Counted from the first letter of the stretch, positions 1 to 8,606 are shown. The stretch: 64,000 nucleotides of DNA from Acinetobacter sp. ANC 3813 (GCF_002135435.1 NZ_NEGK01000001.1:186001-250000), one strand, 5' to 3'. The notes: generated from the letters alone by a model not told the origin. Translations and numbers: made by a program.

Positions 1-2
1 CT

Positions 3-269
3 TATTCAGAGATTAAAGCTGGCAATGACATCAATAAATCGGCATTTGCTGAGCTATATAAACAGTTTGCAGAAGCCACTGTTCGCCATTTTATGAATGA
101 TTTCAACAAAACGTTGGATTTAGGCATGATTAAACGCAAAGCAGCAGACATTGGCTCTGCGGCAGTGATCAAGGCCATTCATATTGCCATTGATAAAATC
201 TTCCCTAATTTAACTAAGGAAGAGTTAGGCGCGCTGGCAGAGGCTCACGACCCTTTATTCCACCCTTAA
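3..269 (+). CDS. C-terminal part of an unrecognised protein, cut by the window edge
   Basis: An open frame runs from the first bases to a TAA stop and encodes the last 88 residues of a protein whose start lies outside the window. The visible part is mostly helical and mixed-charge, with no membrane segment and no motif I recognise; it ends AHDPLFHP. A hairpin followed by a T-run begins about 50 bases after the stop, which supports this being the true end of a gene. I cannot name the family. The continuous frame, ordinary codon use and downstream terminator are the only evidence. Confidence 0.6.
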   Translation, partial: YSEIKAGNDINKSAFAELYKQFAEATVRHFMNDFNKTLDLGMIKRKAADIGSAAVIKAIHIAIDKIFPNLTKEELGALAEAHDPLFHP

Positions 270-280
270 TTTACGTTTCT

Positions 281-302
281 ACTATATATAGCTATATATA
301 GT
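281..302. repeat. 22-bp perfect AT-rich palindrome
   Basis: Bases 281-302 are identical to their own reverse complement, built from two CTATATATAG units around the centre. It lies 12 bases after the stop of the truncated first gene and before its terminator. It may be a protein-binding site or a cruciform-prone element; no function can be assigned. Confidence 0.5.
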
Positions 303-320
303 TAAAAAATCTGTTGAGTT

Positions 321-354
321 GCCGTATTGGAGCTATGCTTCAGTGCGGCTTTTT
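321..354 (+). terminator. Rho-independent terminator of the truncated first gene
   Basis: A 9-bp stem (GCCGTATTG with CAGTGCGGC, including G-U pairs) closes an 11-base loop and is followed directly by TTTTT. It lies 52 bases after the upstream stop codon. Confidence 0.65.
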
Positions 355-802
355 AATGCCTGTTTAAAAACAGCTGTATTGGTATAGAGCGCTCAGCAGC
401 ACTCATATTGATAAAATCAAAAAAATGTATTCCCTGCTTCATATATACCATGCAGCAACGGTCATAAAACATCTAAGATCTGACCGAACTTCACAGCACC
501 AGCTGTGGAATTAGATGTACATTACTAAGCCCAACATGGCCGAACTATTAATTGAAATTTCTCTTTAACTATATAGAGATACTTATTTCCCCCAATACAT
601 CTCACAAAAAATTCTTTTTGGTCAATCCTTGTCTACTTTTATAGAACTTTTTGTTAACTTGCACCCCATGAGTGTTATCTTAAGGAATTGAAAGAAACAG
701 CCTTTAAAATCAGCACTTTTAGATGCTTTTGTATTTCGCGTATCTTTAACGCATTACGGTCATTGGACACGTATTGATAATAATTTTGGAACTTAGCCCA
801 AT
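355..802. other. Intergenic region before mltB
   Basis: About 450 AT-rich bases with no plausible reading frame on either strand. It should hold the mltB promoter, but I see no convincing -35/-10 pair or operator. Confidence 0.4.
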
Positions 803-1804
803 ATGTCTAAACAACATTTTTATAAAAAGCTTAAAACTTTGGCCATTATTGCCGGTGCAGTCTCTGCAACCAGTTTTTGTCAGGCCAATGATTTTCAAAA
901 TTCAGCTCAATATTTTAATTTTAAGCAAAAAACCATGCAGACCTATGGCCTAAGCGCGGAACAAGTTGATTGGGCAATGAGCGGTGCGAAAAATCTGCCG
1001 AATATTATCAATATCATGAATCGGCCTGGTGAAAGCAAACCTTGGTATGACTACAAAACCAATTTCATAGCCGAAAGCACCATTCAGCGCGGTGTGCGCT
1101 TTAAACAGCAGTATGCAGACACCCTGAATCGTGCAGAGCAGCAATTTGGCGTCCCGCAATCCATTATCTTAGGCATTTTAGGGGTAGAAACTGGTTTTGG
1201 CACCAATAAAGGCAACTTCGTTACCCGCGATGCGCTGGCAACACTCGGCTTTGGCTATGAACGCCGCGCTGCTTATTTTCAGGATGAATTAAGCGCATTA
1301 ATTGCTTGGTCATATAAAGATGGCGTACCGGCGAGTTCAATTGTCGGTTCTTATGCAGGCGCAGTCGGCTATCCGCAATTTATGCCAAGCAACATTCCAA
1401 AATTTGGCGTTGACTACGATGGCAACGGTCATATTGATCTGAGAAATTCAGCAGTAGACGCCATTGGATCTATTGCAAATTATCTCGCGCAGCATGGCTG
1501 GCAGCGCAATCAGCCTATTGCGTTTTCAGCGCGCTACTCAGGCAACAATCCTGCATCGATCATTGCGGCAGATTTAAACCAGCCAACGCCTTACGGTGTT
1601 TTAAAGGCTCAAGGCATTAGCCCTTTGAATCCTATCGTAAAAATTGATGACTTAGATTTAGTGAATGTCATCCAGCTGCAAGAAAACTATGGACCAATTT
1701 ATTACATTACTTACCCTAATTTTCAGGTCATCACGACTTATAACAAAAGCCGCATGTATGCCACTGCTTTGTGGCTTTTAGGGACTGAAATTACCAGCCG
1801 ATAA
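803..1804 (+). CDS. mltB: Lytic murein transglycosylase B family protein
   Basis: Cleaves the glycan strands of peptidoglycan in the periplasm, forming 1,6-anhydro-muropeptides. The 333-residue protein has a signal peptide (about residues 1-28, cleavage near CQAND) and one SLT_2 domain. The catalytic glutamate is E129 in GVETGFG, and the family motif VGYPQFMPSN follows, then a D-x-D-G-N-G-H-I-D segment. Length fits soluble or lipoprotein MltB enzymes; the cysteine at residue 26 is not in a good lipobox, so the protein is probably not acylated. The ATG is the only start that gives a complete signal peptide. The gene appears monocistronic, with a hairpin overlapping its stop and a separate RlpA-type gene downstream. 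Confidence 0.9.
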   Translation: MSKQHFYKKLKTLAIIAGAVSATSFCQANDFQNSAQYFNFKQKTMQTYGLSAEQVDWAMSGAKNLPNIINIMNRPGESKPWYDYKTNFIAESTIQRGVRFKQQYADTLNRAEQQFGVPQSIILGILGVETGFGTNKGNFVTRDALATLGFGYERRAAYFQDELSALIAWSYKDGVPASSIVGSYAGAVGYPQFMPSNIPKFGVDYDGNGHIDLRNSAVDAIGSIANYLAQHGWQRNQPIAFSARYSGNNPASIIAADLNQPTPYGVLKAQGISPLNPIVKIDDLDLVNVIQLQENYGPIYYITYPNFQVITTYNKSRMYATALWLLGTEITSR

Positions 1805-1813
1805 GGCTGGTAA
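1791..1813 (+). terminator. Hairpin overlapping the mltB stop codon
   Basis: TTACCAGCC and GGCTGGTAA form a perfect 9-bp stem around GATAA. The loop contains part of the TAA stop, so the stem's left arm is coding sequence. The T-run after it is short, so termination may be weak. Confidence 0.5.
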
Positions 1814-2091
1814 TTTCCTGCAGAATAAAAAAGTCAACAAAAAAAACAGTTAAAAAGATCACAAAATAGGCTTTTTAAACAACTTGTTACATTATTGGTT
1901 ATTTTTTAACCATCATTTGTTTATTTTATGTGCTTTTTTGAACTATTTTAATTAAACACTAGACAGCCTGTTGACCGCATGAATATTATCCATTTCGTCA
2001 AATGTAGTTGCAAAAGTGAAATAACAGGCAACATTGCATAAATTTCAACTACTTGAAATTCACTGCAAAAACTGCCCTTGGGAGATAAACA

Positions 2092-2703
2092 ATGCAGTCG
2101 TCAATTATAAAATATGCCTTAGCGCTTGCCACAACGGCAGTCCTAAGTCAGTCACAAGCTGAGATGGTTCAGTCATCATTTACCAATGATAGCGACAACT
2201 CTCGCCTTGCAGCGCGTGCTTTAAACAAAGAAGCGCAAAGCTTTAACTCAAATTTTAAAAATCTCAGCAGCCTTTCAATCACTGAGCGTTCTGGCGACAA
2301 AATCCGCCAAGAAACTATCGCTGCAAAAATTGAAATCCCTGAAGATGAGCCTTCAGTGATTGAGAAGTTGAATACCGTAGCATCAAACACTGTACGCCGC
2401 TTCAGCCAAACAGGCACTGCTTCGTGGTATGGCCGTCAATTCCATGGCCGTAAAACTGCAAGCGGTGACACATTCGATATGAATGGCCTTACTGCAGCGC
2501 ACCGCAGCTTACCGCTGAACTGTTTTATCCGTGTAACGAATAAAAACAACGGCAAAAGTGTTGTGGTAAAAGTAAATGACCGCGGCCCGTTCCATGGCAA
2601 CCGCGTACTAGATCTTTCTTATGGCGCAGCTAAACAACTGGGCATTACCAACTCTGGCACAGCCAAAGTCAGCATCGAACGTGTAGATGGTCCAAACTCT
2701 TAA
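2092..2703 (+). CDS. rlpA: RlpA-family septal ring lytic transglycosylase-like protein
   Basis: RlpA proteins are envelope enzymes that cleave stem-less (denuded) glycan strands at the division septum. This 203-residue protein has an N-terminal signal peptide (about 1-23), a linker, and a double-psi beta-barrel domain at about 107-198 with the signatures ASWYG, FHGRKTASG and VVVKVNDRGPF. Aligned by eye with the family, D126, H137 and D163 occupy the catalytic positions; the first is usually glutamate. There is no SPOR domain, so septal targeting is not supported by domain content. The signal lacks a clear lipobox. Expressed alone, with a strong terminator 25 bases downstream. The family call is firm; the activity is inferred. 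Confidence 0.85.
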   Translation: MQSSIIKYALALATTAVLSQSQAEMVQSSFTNDSDNSRLAARALNKEAQSFNSNFKNLSSLSITERSGDKIRQETIAAKIEIPEDEPSVIEKLNTVASNTVRRFSQTGTASWYGRQFHGRKTASGDTFDMNGLTAAHRSLPLNCFIRVTNKNNGKSVVVKVNDRGPFHGNRVLDLSYGAAKQLGITNSGTAKVSIERVDGPNS

Positions 2704-2728
2704 TGTTTCACTGACTGCATTTGACCTA

Positions 2729-2754
2729 AAAGCCACCTAATCGGTGGCTTTTGT
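2729..2754 (+). terminator. Terminator after the rlpA-like gene
   Basis: AAAGCCACC and GGTGGCTTT form a 9-bp stem with a 5-base loop, followed by a short T-rich stretch. Confidence 0.75.
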
Positions 2755-2936
2755 TATTCTGCATTAGAACTACAGTTTCATATTCGATAGGCCATCTTCA
2801 AACATTCGTCTTTCCGCTGAAATTGACTCGTACATTTCAAAAAGCTTCAATTAAAAATAAGCAAATTTTTATTTTTGACGCTGTCAATTTTATTGCTTAT
2901 ATTTTAGACAGCAATCAGCCAAAGAAGAGAAGCTTG

Positions 2937-3392
2937 ATGAAAACAGTAAATGAATGGTTTGATGAATACTCTGAAAGCCACCAGAACAAAACCAACAAAT
3001 TGATTCATTGGGTTTGCGTACCAACCATCTATTTTTCAATTCTTGGCATTTTGGCGCACTTTAGTGTTTTGCTCACCGCGCTTTTAGTAATTATGGCTAT
3101 GATTTTTTATGCCCGATTGGATATTGTGCTGGCCATTGCTATGGCAGCCTTAACATTGCTTATGTCTTGGCTGATTTTTATTTTACCTGCCGGTTTTGGA
3201 CTCTATATTGCCTTATTCGTTATTGCATGGATTGGGCAATTTTATGGCCATAAAATTGAAGGTAAAAAGCCATCTTTTTTTAAAGATCTGCAATTCCTCC
3301 TTATTGGCCCAATTTGGTGCGTTGATGCTTACCTAGGTAAAGTTAGCTCAAAATGGAATTCACGCCAAAAATCGCAAATAGCGAGCATTTAG
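2937..3392 (+). CDS. Mpo1-like (DUF962) membrane protein
   Basis: A 151-residue integral membrane protein of the DUF962 family; the yeast relative Mpo1 is an iron-dependent dioxygenase for 2-hydroxy fatty acids. The N-terminus MKTVNEWFDEYSESHQN and the following NKLIHWVCVP carry the conserved histidines of the family; about four membrane segments follow, ending near YGHKIEGKKPSFFKDLQF. The reading frame extends upstream to 2751, but the ATG at 2937 is preceded by AAGAAGAGA and matches the family N-terminus, so it is preferred. The bacterial role is not established. No operon partner is visible. Confidence 0.8.
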   Translation: MKTVNEWFDEYSESHQNKTNKLIHWVCVPTIYFSILGILAHFSVLLTALLVIMAMIFYARLDIVLAIAMAALTLLMSWLIFILPAGFGLYIALFVIAWIGQFYGHKIEGKKPSFFKDLQFLLIGPIWCVDAYLGKVSSKWNSRQKSQIASI

Positions 3393-3410
3393 AGCACTTC
3401 TAATTTAAGA

Positions 3411-3448
3411 TTGATGGAAAAAGCTTTTCTTTACACTTTTTCCATCAA
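3411..3448. terminator. 13-bp inverted repeat between convergent genes
   Basis: TTGATGGAAAAAG and CTTTTTCCATCAA are perfectly complementary around a 12-base AT-rich loop. The position between the ends of the Mpo1-like gene (+) and azlD (-) suits a shared terminator, although the stem is GC-poor and has no long T-run. Confidence 0.45.
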
Positions 3449-3500
3449 ATACAGCCGTTATTTATAAAATTTAAGCCTAGTTTTTACATCTGTACCCATA

Positions 3501-3815
3501 CTAAGAAAAAACATAAATCAACAGGTAAAAAAACAGCAAACTTAAGCTCAGACTCAGCATCATTTTTTTACTCAATGCAGTAACCATAACCGTAAATATT
3601 GCGCCATAAAAATATAAATTCTCACTTAAACCCCTCCACTCTCCCTGCTGAAAAAAAATGACTGGAGCACAAATTGCAAACATCAGACAAGGCACCGCAT
3701 ATTTCAGCATGCGTATCACTAAATTTGGAAATTTAAGGGCAGTTTTCGGCTCAAGAAAAAAATATCGGTTAAAAAAAGTGACTGCGGTTAAACCAAGCAG
3801 CAGTAACCAGCTCAT
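3501..3815 (-). CDS. azlD: AzlD-family branched-chain amino acid exporter subunit
   Basis: Small hydrophobic subunit (104 aa, about four membrane segments) of an AzlCD-type two-component exporter for branched-chain amino acids in the inner membrane. The features that identify it are its size, the RYFFLEP segment near residue 20, and its coupling to azlC: its ATG overlaps the azlC stop by 4 bases (ATGA-type overlap at 3812-3815). The C-terminal part is nearly all leucine, serine and phenylalanine. The role follows from pairing with azlC and the nearby AraC regulator; substrate range is inferred from the family. Confidence 0.8.
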   Translation of the reverse strand: MSWLLLLGLTAVTFFNRYFFLEPKTALKFPNLVIRMLKYAVPCLMFAICAPVIFFQQGEWRGLSENLYFYGAIFTVMVTALSKKMMLSLSLSLLFFYLLIYVFS

Positions 3816-4516
3816 GCTTTTTCTCCAGCCTTGTCACAGATTGCTGCTACAGCCATGCCGCATAGACCTGCCAGTAAAATGCCAGCATGCATATGCAGCT
3901 CAGTAAAAAGCACAGACATCAGCGCTGCAGAAATCCCGCCTGCAATAGCCGCCCTACTCTGCAGCTGCATTACCCCCATAACTAAAAAGACCGCCGCAAT
4001 GGAAAAATCTAAATGAAATGCATGCAGATCAGGCACTTTCCTTGCTAAATAAATCCCAATCCAGCTAAACAGCTGCCAGCTCAAATAAAAGCTTAAGCCC
4101 GCTCCCAGCAAATATCGGTAAGGCCGCTGCTGCTGGAGCATTGCAGTTGCATACAGCTCATCTGTGAGTAAAAATCCAAGCAGCAGTCGCTGCAGCACAG
4201 GCAATGACGCAGCATCTTTGCGTAAATGCAGCGCATAAATATAGTGCTGGCTGGTAATAAAGAATACAGTTATTGCGATGGCTGCCGCAGAGACACCTGC
4301 ATTCAGCATGCTTAAGCTGACCAGTTGCGCTGCGCCTGCAAAAACCAAGGCAGACATGCCGGCGGCTTGCATTAAGCTCAGTCCAGCCTGAATCGCAGTC
4401 GACCCTGCCAATATTCCCCATGGAATAACTGCAATGGATAATGGGAGCATGTCCAATGCGCCTCGTCTAAAACCCAGCGTCTTGGCTGTCCGAGCCTGCA
4501 GTGCACTTTTATTCAT
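3812..4516 (-). CDS. azlC: AzlC-family branched-chain amino acid permease
   Basis: Large subunit (234 aa) of the AzlCD exporter. The motif LPLSIAVIPWGILAG near residues 24-39 and GAAQLVSLSML near 81-91 are characteristic of AzlC/YgaZ proteins; about six membrane segments are visible. It is transcribed before azlD with overlapping stop and start codons, so the two are probably translationally coupled. An AraC-type regulator lies just upstream on the same strand, the usual arrangement for amino acid export modules. The start ATG at 4516 gives a normal-length N-terminus. Confidence 0.85.
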   Translation of the reverse strand: MNKSALQARTAKTLGFRRGALDMLPLSIAVIPWGILAGSTAIQAGLSLMQAAGMSALVFAGAAQLVSLSMLNAGVSAAAIAITVFFITSQHYIYALHLRKDAASLPVLQRLLLGFLLTDELYATAMLQQQRPYRYLLGAGLSFYLSWQLFSWIGIYLARKVPDLHAFHLDFSIAAVFLVMGVMQLQSRAAIAGGISAALMSVLFTELHMHAGILLAGLCGMAVAAICDKAGEKA

Positions 4517-4606
4517 CGCATATCAAATTCAAATTCTATGGGCCACACAATGCGGTAAAGCTTGCTAGATGAATTGAATGAAATTGCGGTGTTGCTCTTT
4601 TATTTT

Positions 4607-5446
4607 TTAGCTTAATGATAGTTTTTGGGTATATTGCGCAGGCGTACAGCCCAGTGACTTTTTAAAGTGCCGGTTAAAATGACTCTGATCTGAAAATCCG
4701 CAGAGCTGTGCAGTCAAAGCAATGTCCTGTCCCTGCTTTAACAGTTTGAGTGATTTGCGCAAACGGCATTGCACTAGCCATGCATGCGGCGGCAAACCTG
4801 TATATTTTTTAAATTGACGCAATAAATGCCATTGGCTAAGTTCCGCCAATTGTGCTAAATCTGAAAGTTGATGCTCTTTTTCCGGCTCAGCGGCCAACAC
4901 GTCCTTTATCAGCTGAATTTTATCCTGCACGTCCAGATGCGGCTTCAGCTGCTGGTGAGTTTTACCATGTTTGCTAAACAAATAAGCCAATGTCGATAGA
5001 TATAGGCTTTGTTTAAATAGAGCATTATTCGGCTGCAGCAGCAAATCAAACAGTAAGTGCAGCTGAGCAGCCAGCCCTTCATCATGCACAACTGCTTGCG
5101 GAAACCACGGCGCAGTGCCGTGCGCATTAAAAAAATCCTGAGTAATTTCCTGCATCATTTCCGGTGTGGGATAAATTGCACGGTAACACCAGCCCGAGTC
5201 TACTGCTGATGAACCTGTATGCACTTCATCAGCATTGACTAAAATAATATCGCCCTTAGGCGCTATATGCTGACTGCCCATACGTAAAAAGGATTGCGCG
5301 CCCTCATCAATCAATCCGATACAGTAGCCTTCATGCGTATGCTTGGAAAATTGCGTATGCTGATAGGATGCTTTGAGCAGCTCTAAACCGCCCAGCTCCT
5401 TTAAATGCCAATAATCTGCACTTTCATTCACTTTATTTTCCTGCAT
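4607..5446 (-). CDS. AraC-family transcriptional regulator
   Basis: DNA-binding regulator of 279 residues. The N-terminal half is a cupin-like sensor domain (HTHEGYCIGLIDEGAQSF near 37-54, then a D-E-V-H-T-G segment), and the C-terminal 100 residues hold two helix-turn-helix units ending with the family signature CGFSDQSHFNRHFKKSLG and P-x-Q-Y. It sits 90 bases upstream of azlC on the same strand. YgaZH/AzlCD exporters are often paired with such regulators, so control of azlCD is the likely role, and the ligand may be an amino acid. The ligand is unknown. Confidence 0.85.
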   Translation of the reverse strand: MQENKVNESADYWHLKELGGLELLKASYQHTQFSKHTHEGYCIGLIDEGAQSFLRMGSQHIAPKGDIILVNADEVHTGSSAVDSGWCYRAIYPTPEMMQEITQDFFNAHGTAPWFPQAVVHDEGLAAQLHLLFDLLLQPNNALFKQSLYLSTLAYLFSKHGKTHQQLKPHLDVQDKIQLIKDVLAAEPEKEHQLSDLAQLAELSQWHLLRQFKKYTGLPPHAWLVQCRLRKSLKLLKQGQDIALTAQLCGFSDQSHFNRHFKKSLGCTPAQYTQKLSLS

Positions 5447-5535
5447 GACCGCTCCTCTTTCATACAGTACTTAGCTTAGAGCAAGTTGAGCGTCTTTATA
5501 GAACAAAATTGCTCTTGGCTCAGAAAACGCTATGG

Positions 5536-6078
5536 TTATTGATAAGTTTTACCCTGATGTTTTAACCAGCCATCTTCATGACGCTGATTAGGATCGTGAT
5601 GAGTCCAATGAATCACTCCGCCTTGCGCTGAATACTCATACTCACCAAAAAATGCCACTGTATCACCCTTTTGAAGCTGTTCAATTCGAGGTGATAGATC
5701 AATATTGTGTGCAACAAGCACTGTCTGGCCATTACGCAGACTTAAAATAAACTTTTGATGACGCGATCCTTCATTGTCATCACGCAGTACTGCTTTTACC
5801 TTTCCGCTGGCCTGAACTTGAACATTACTTTGCTGTTGTTTAAAAGCTTCCGCAATGCGCTGAGTATCATCTCGAGCTGTATCTAACTGCGGTGCATCTT
5901 CGGCAGATTTCGAATGGTTAGGATATGGATGATATGGATGCGCTTCAGATTTTTGCTGCTGCGTTTCAGCGCCTGTTGCAGCAGGCTCAATTTTGCTTTG
6001 CTGAAGGTCAATTCCAAAATAGGCAGCCACTAACAGCGCAATGACTGCGCCTATGCTGAAGTTTGTTTTATTTGCCAT
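5536..6078 (-). CDS. DUF3465 domain protein, signal-anchored
   Basis: 180 residues with an N-terminal hydrophobic segment (about 7-24, a signal anchor or uncleaved signal), a histidine- and proline-rich linker (SEAHPYHPYPNH), and a C-terminal OB-fold-like DUF3465 domain from about 85. That domain has the pattern GKVKAVLRDDNEGSRHQKF, LVAHNID, GDTVAFFGEYEY and ends with a WTHHDP motif and HQGKTYQ. It is probably periplasmic. DUF3465 proteins have no established function; the fold resembles small nucleic-acid or ligand-binding barrels. It is apparently monocistronic. Confidence 0.75.
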   Translation of the reverse strand: MANKTNFSIGAVIALLVAAYFGIDLQQSKIEPAATGAETQQQKSEAHPYHPYPNHSKSAEDAPQLDTARDDTQRIAEAFKQQQSNVQVQASGKVKAVLRDDNEGSRHQKFILSLRNGQTVLVAHNIDLSPRIEQLQKGDTVAFFGEYEYSAQGGVIHWTHHDPNQRHEDGWLKHQGKTYQ

Positions 6079-6270
6079 AATCTCAAGAGAAAAACAATTT
6101 GCGATAGTATAAGTAAAACATCAGTGAATAAAAATTTGAATTATTTTAGCTTAAGTTTAAAACTGCAAAATGATCTTTTTCTCTCCCTCATCTGAAAAAT
6201 AAAATTTCAATAGAAAGCCCCCTAATTGTCTGATAAATAAATTAAATAACTTACAATAAGATGAGAAAAA

Positions 6271-6846
6271 ATGACCTATACAAGAAATACATTAACTAAA
6301 TTTTATTGGATCGTTCTACTCGCATTCCTGATCGTACTGCTGTTTGCTTTTTCCGATCCAATCGGACGATTAATCATTGCATTATTTTTCATTGCTTTAG
6401 CATTTCTAGCTATTCGGTCGATAACCAGTCAAATTACCGTAAAAGGCAGAAAAATAAGCTATAAAAATTTATTCACTGAAAATTCAATCAACATCACACC
6501 TGAATCTAAAATTTATATCAGAAGAAACATTCAATCATTATTTTTGGTGTTTCGTCATTACGATTATTCGATCAAAATAATGAATCCAAATGAGACATTA
6601 ACATTAAACTCAAATGTGAATTCTGCAGATGAACTGTATGATGCTATAGCCCAACTTGAACAGCAAATTATTCTGCCTGTTTTGATTGAACGTTTTTCAA
6701 AACAGAATTCGCTGGTTATGGATCAAGATTTAAGCCTTAATACTCAGGGTATACGCTATAAAAACAAAGATTACCCTTACGACTCTCTCTCTAAAATTGA
6801 GTTTAAAGATGGATATTTTAGATTACTGGCTGAAGGGAAGCTCTAG
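6271..6846 (+). CDS. Uncharacterised protein with two N-terminal membrane segments
   Basis: 191 residues. Two closely spaced hydrophobic helices (about 11-27 and 30-48) are followed by a soluble domain of roughly 140 residues rich in lysine, isoleucine and asparagine, with alternating strands (KISYKNLFTENSINITPESK) that resemble the PH-like domains of small bacterial membrane proteins. I do not recognise a specific family. The start ATG has AAGATGAG upstream, a reasonable ribosome site. It converges on the next gene across a 12-bp inverted repeat. Function unknown. Confidence 0.6.
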   Translation: MTYTRNTLTKFYWIVLLAFLIVLLFAFSDPIGRLIIALFFIALAFLAIRSITSQITVKGRKISYKNLFTENSINITPESKIYIRRNIQSLFLVFRHYDYSIKIMNPNETLTLNSNVNSADELYDAIAQLEQQIILPVLIERFSKQNSLVMDQDLSLNTQGIRYKNKDYPYDSLSKIEFKDGYFRLLAEGKL

Positions 6847-6936
6847 CAAACAGCAGTCTTAGTACTACCTATTTCTTCAATTCCGAATTCGATAACATTT
6901 TCAACTTTACTTTACAGTCAAAGCAGCTAAATCTTT

Positions 6937-6968
6937 CATTTGCTCAATTCAGCGCTATTGAGCAAATG
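6937..6968. terminator. 12-bp inverted repeat between convergent genes
   Basis: CATTTGCTCAAT and ATTGAGCAAATG are perfectly complementary around an 8-base loop (TCAGCGCT). It lies between the ends of two converging genes, where a bidirectional terminator would be expected; no long T-run follows on either strand. Confidence 0.4.
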
Positions 6969-6976
6969 AACTTAAT

Positions 6977-7393
6977 TTACAAATTAGAGCGGTTATAAAT
7001 ATAAGCAGCTGAACCCAAAATCATCATAAGACCGATTGTCATGAGAAACCAAAAGTTTTTAGTGTTCTGACCTTCAATCATACAAACTTCAGGCGAATTT
7101 AATAAATAGCGCACTTTAATAACAGGATTATCTCTTAACCTATCAATAACTGCTTTCGCAACATCGCCGTGACAAGTGTACATAGCTCCATCTTTTGCCT
7201 TAAATCTGGGTGAAATATTATAGCCAACAACTGCGCCGCGCTTTGTCCTTTCCGCGTATTGCGTCATTGGCTCACTCATCACATCTATTCCCCTTTTTTC
7301 AACTTTTGAATAGTCTCTAGAATCATTAAACGAAGTAATTGATAAAATTAACCCACCAAACAAAATAATAAGTGCAAATATTTTTTCTTTCAT
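6977..7393 (-). CDS. Uncharacterised membrane protein, DUF3592-like layout
   Basis: 138 residues with a hydrophobic segment at each end (about 5-20 and 114-133) and an extracytoplasmic domain between them that contains two cysteines (YTCHGDV and EVCMIEG), which may form a disulfide. The layout of helix, small beta domain and helix is like DUF3592 proteins, but the resemblance is general. GGGA lies 6-9 bases before the ATG. No neighbour suggests a role. Function unknown. Confidence 0.55.
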   Translation of the reverse strand: MKEKIFALIILFGGLILSITSFNDSRDYSKVEKRGIDVMSEPMTQYAERTKRGAVVGYNISPRFKAKDGAMYTCHGDVAKAVIDRLRDNPVIKVRYLLNSPEVCMIEGQNTKNFWFLMTIGLMMILGSAAYIYNRSNL

Positions 7394-7528
7394 AATGTTC
7401 CCTGATATTTTTTTAAATTTTCACATAAACTTTTAAATCCATAATAAATTTTAATTATTGAAATATTTTCAGGATTGCATTTATGCCAAATTATTATATT
7501 TGATTTTTTTAATTTTAAAAATCGGCAT

Positions 7529-7559
7529 AAAAAAAGCCCCAATCAAATGGGGCTTTTTT
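7529..7559 (-). terminator. Terminator of the rpsB-tsf operon
   Basis: AGCCCC and GGGGCT form the core of a hairpin flanked by A- and T-runs (7 A on one side, 6 T on the other), 28 bases beyond the tsf stop. It is strong on the minus strand. Confidence 0.85.
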
Positions 7560-7586
7560 CAATTCATTTTAACCTAAAGGCTAAAA

Positions 7587-8465
7587 TTATTGAGCAGCAG
7601 CAGCTTGAGCAGCAGCAACTTCGTCAGCGAAGCTCATTTCTGCTTTCTTCTCAATACCTTCGCCTACTTCAAAGCGAACGAATTGAGCAACTGTAGTACC
7701 AGTTGATTTAAGAATTTCAGCTACTTTCTTGTCGTTGTCAATTACGTACATTTGACGCTCAAGAACAACTTCGTTCAAGTATTTCTCTACTGAACCAGTA
7801 ACCATTTTTTCAACGATGTTTGCTGGCTTGCCAGATTCGATCGCTTTCGCTTCAGCAATTTCTTTCTCTTTAGCGATAAGATCTGCAGAAACGTCTTCAG
7901 CTGTAATAGCAACTGGATTGAATGCAGCAACGTGCATTGCAATGCCTTTACCAGTGTCAGCGCTACCAGTGTAAGAAACAACAACACCAATTTTAAGACC
8001 GTGTTTGTAGACTGCGATGTTTTCGCCTTCAACGATTTTAGCGCGGCGTACTTGGATGTTTTCACCGATTTTTTGAACAAGAGCGATACGCGCTTCTTCA
8101 ACTGTCACGCCGTCTTCAAGTTTAAGATCAGCAATTTGCGCAGCATCAGTAACGTTTGCAGCAAGAGCAGCAGCAGCAACTTTTGCAGAGAAACCAGCAA
8201 AGTTTTCGTCTTTAGCAACGAAGTCAGTTTGGCAGTTAACTTCTAAAAGAAGCGCTTTATTGCCTTCTTGAGCAATCGTGATCGCGCCGTCAGCAGCAAT
8301 GTTGCCCGCTTTTTTAGCAGCTTTTGCTTGACCAGATTTACGAAGGTTGTCAATCGCTAATTCGATGTCACCGCCCGCTTCTGTCAATGCTTTTTTACAT
8401 TCCATCATTGCAAGGCCAGTACGGTCGCGCAATTCTTTAACCATGCTTGCTGTAACTGCAGTCAT
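7587..8465 (-). CDS. tsf: Elongation factor Ts
   Basis: Nucleotide exchange factor for EF-Tu in translation elongation; cytoplasmic. The 292-residue protein has the UBA-like N-terminal domain (SMVKELRDRTGLAMMECKKA) and the EF-Tu-contacting TDFVAKDENF motif near residue 81. The alanine-rich tail AAAQAAAAQ is unremarkable. It follows rpsB on the same strand, as in most bacteria, with a 141-base gap that contains a GC-rich hairpin. The ATG at 8465 has TAGGAGAC just upstream. Confidence 0.97.
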   Translation of the reverse strand: MTAVTASMVKELRDRTGLAMMECKKALTEAGGDIELAIDNLRKSGQAKAAKKAGNIAADGAITIAQEGNKALLLEVNCQTDFVAKDENFAGFSAKVAAAALAANVTDAAQIADLKLEDGVTVEEARIALVQKIGENIQVRRAKIVEGENIAVYKHGLKIGVVVSYTGSADTGKGIAMHVAAFNPVAITAEDVSADLIAKEKEIAEAKAIESGKPANIVEKMVTGSVEKYLNEVVLERQMYVIDNDKKVAEILKSTGTTVAQFVRFEVGEGIEKKAEMSFADEVAAAQAAAAQ

Positions 8466-8513
8466 GTTAGTCTCCTAAATTCGGTCGAAAATGAATTCTT
8501 TTTAGAACAGAAA

Positions 8514-8538
8514 CGGCCCAGAGTATACTCATGGGCCG
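8514..8538 (-). promoter_or_regulatory. Hairpin in the rpsB-tsf spacer
   Basis: CGGCCCA and TGGGCCG pair perfectly and enclose GAGTATACTC, itself a palindrome. There is no T-run, so it is more likely a processing, stability or attenuation element tuning the tsf to rpsB ratio than a full terminator. Confidence 0.5.
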
Positions 8539-8606
8539 CCTGCATACATGACGCTTACATTGCCACCATCACATGTCGCAAAAATGACAAGCTTACGTCA
8601 AACGCA

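Noticed and set aside
2751..2936. Upstream extension of the Mpo1-like gene by 62 residues
   Set aside because: The added segment overlaps the preceding terminator and is unlike the family; the ATG at 2937 has a ribosome site.
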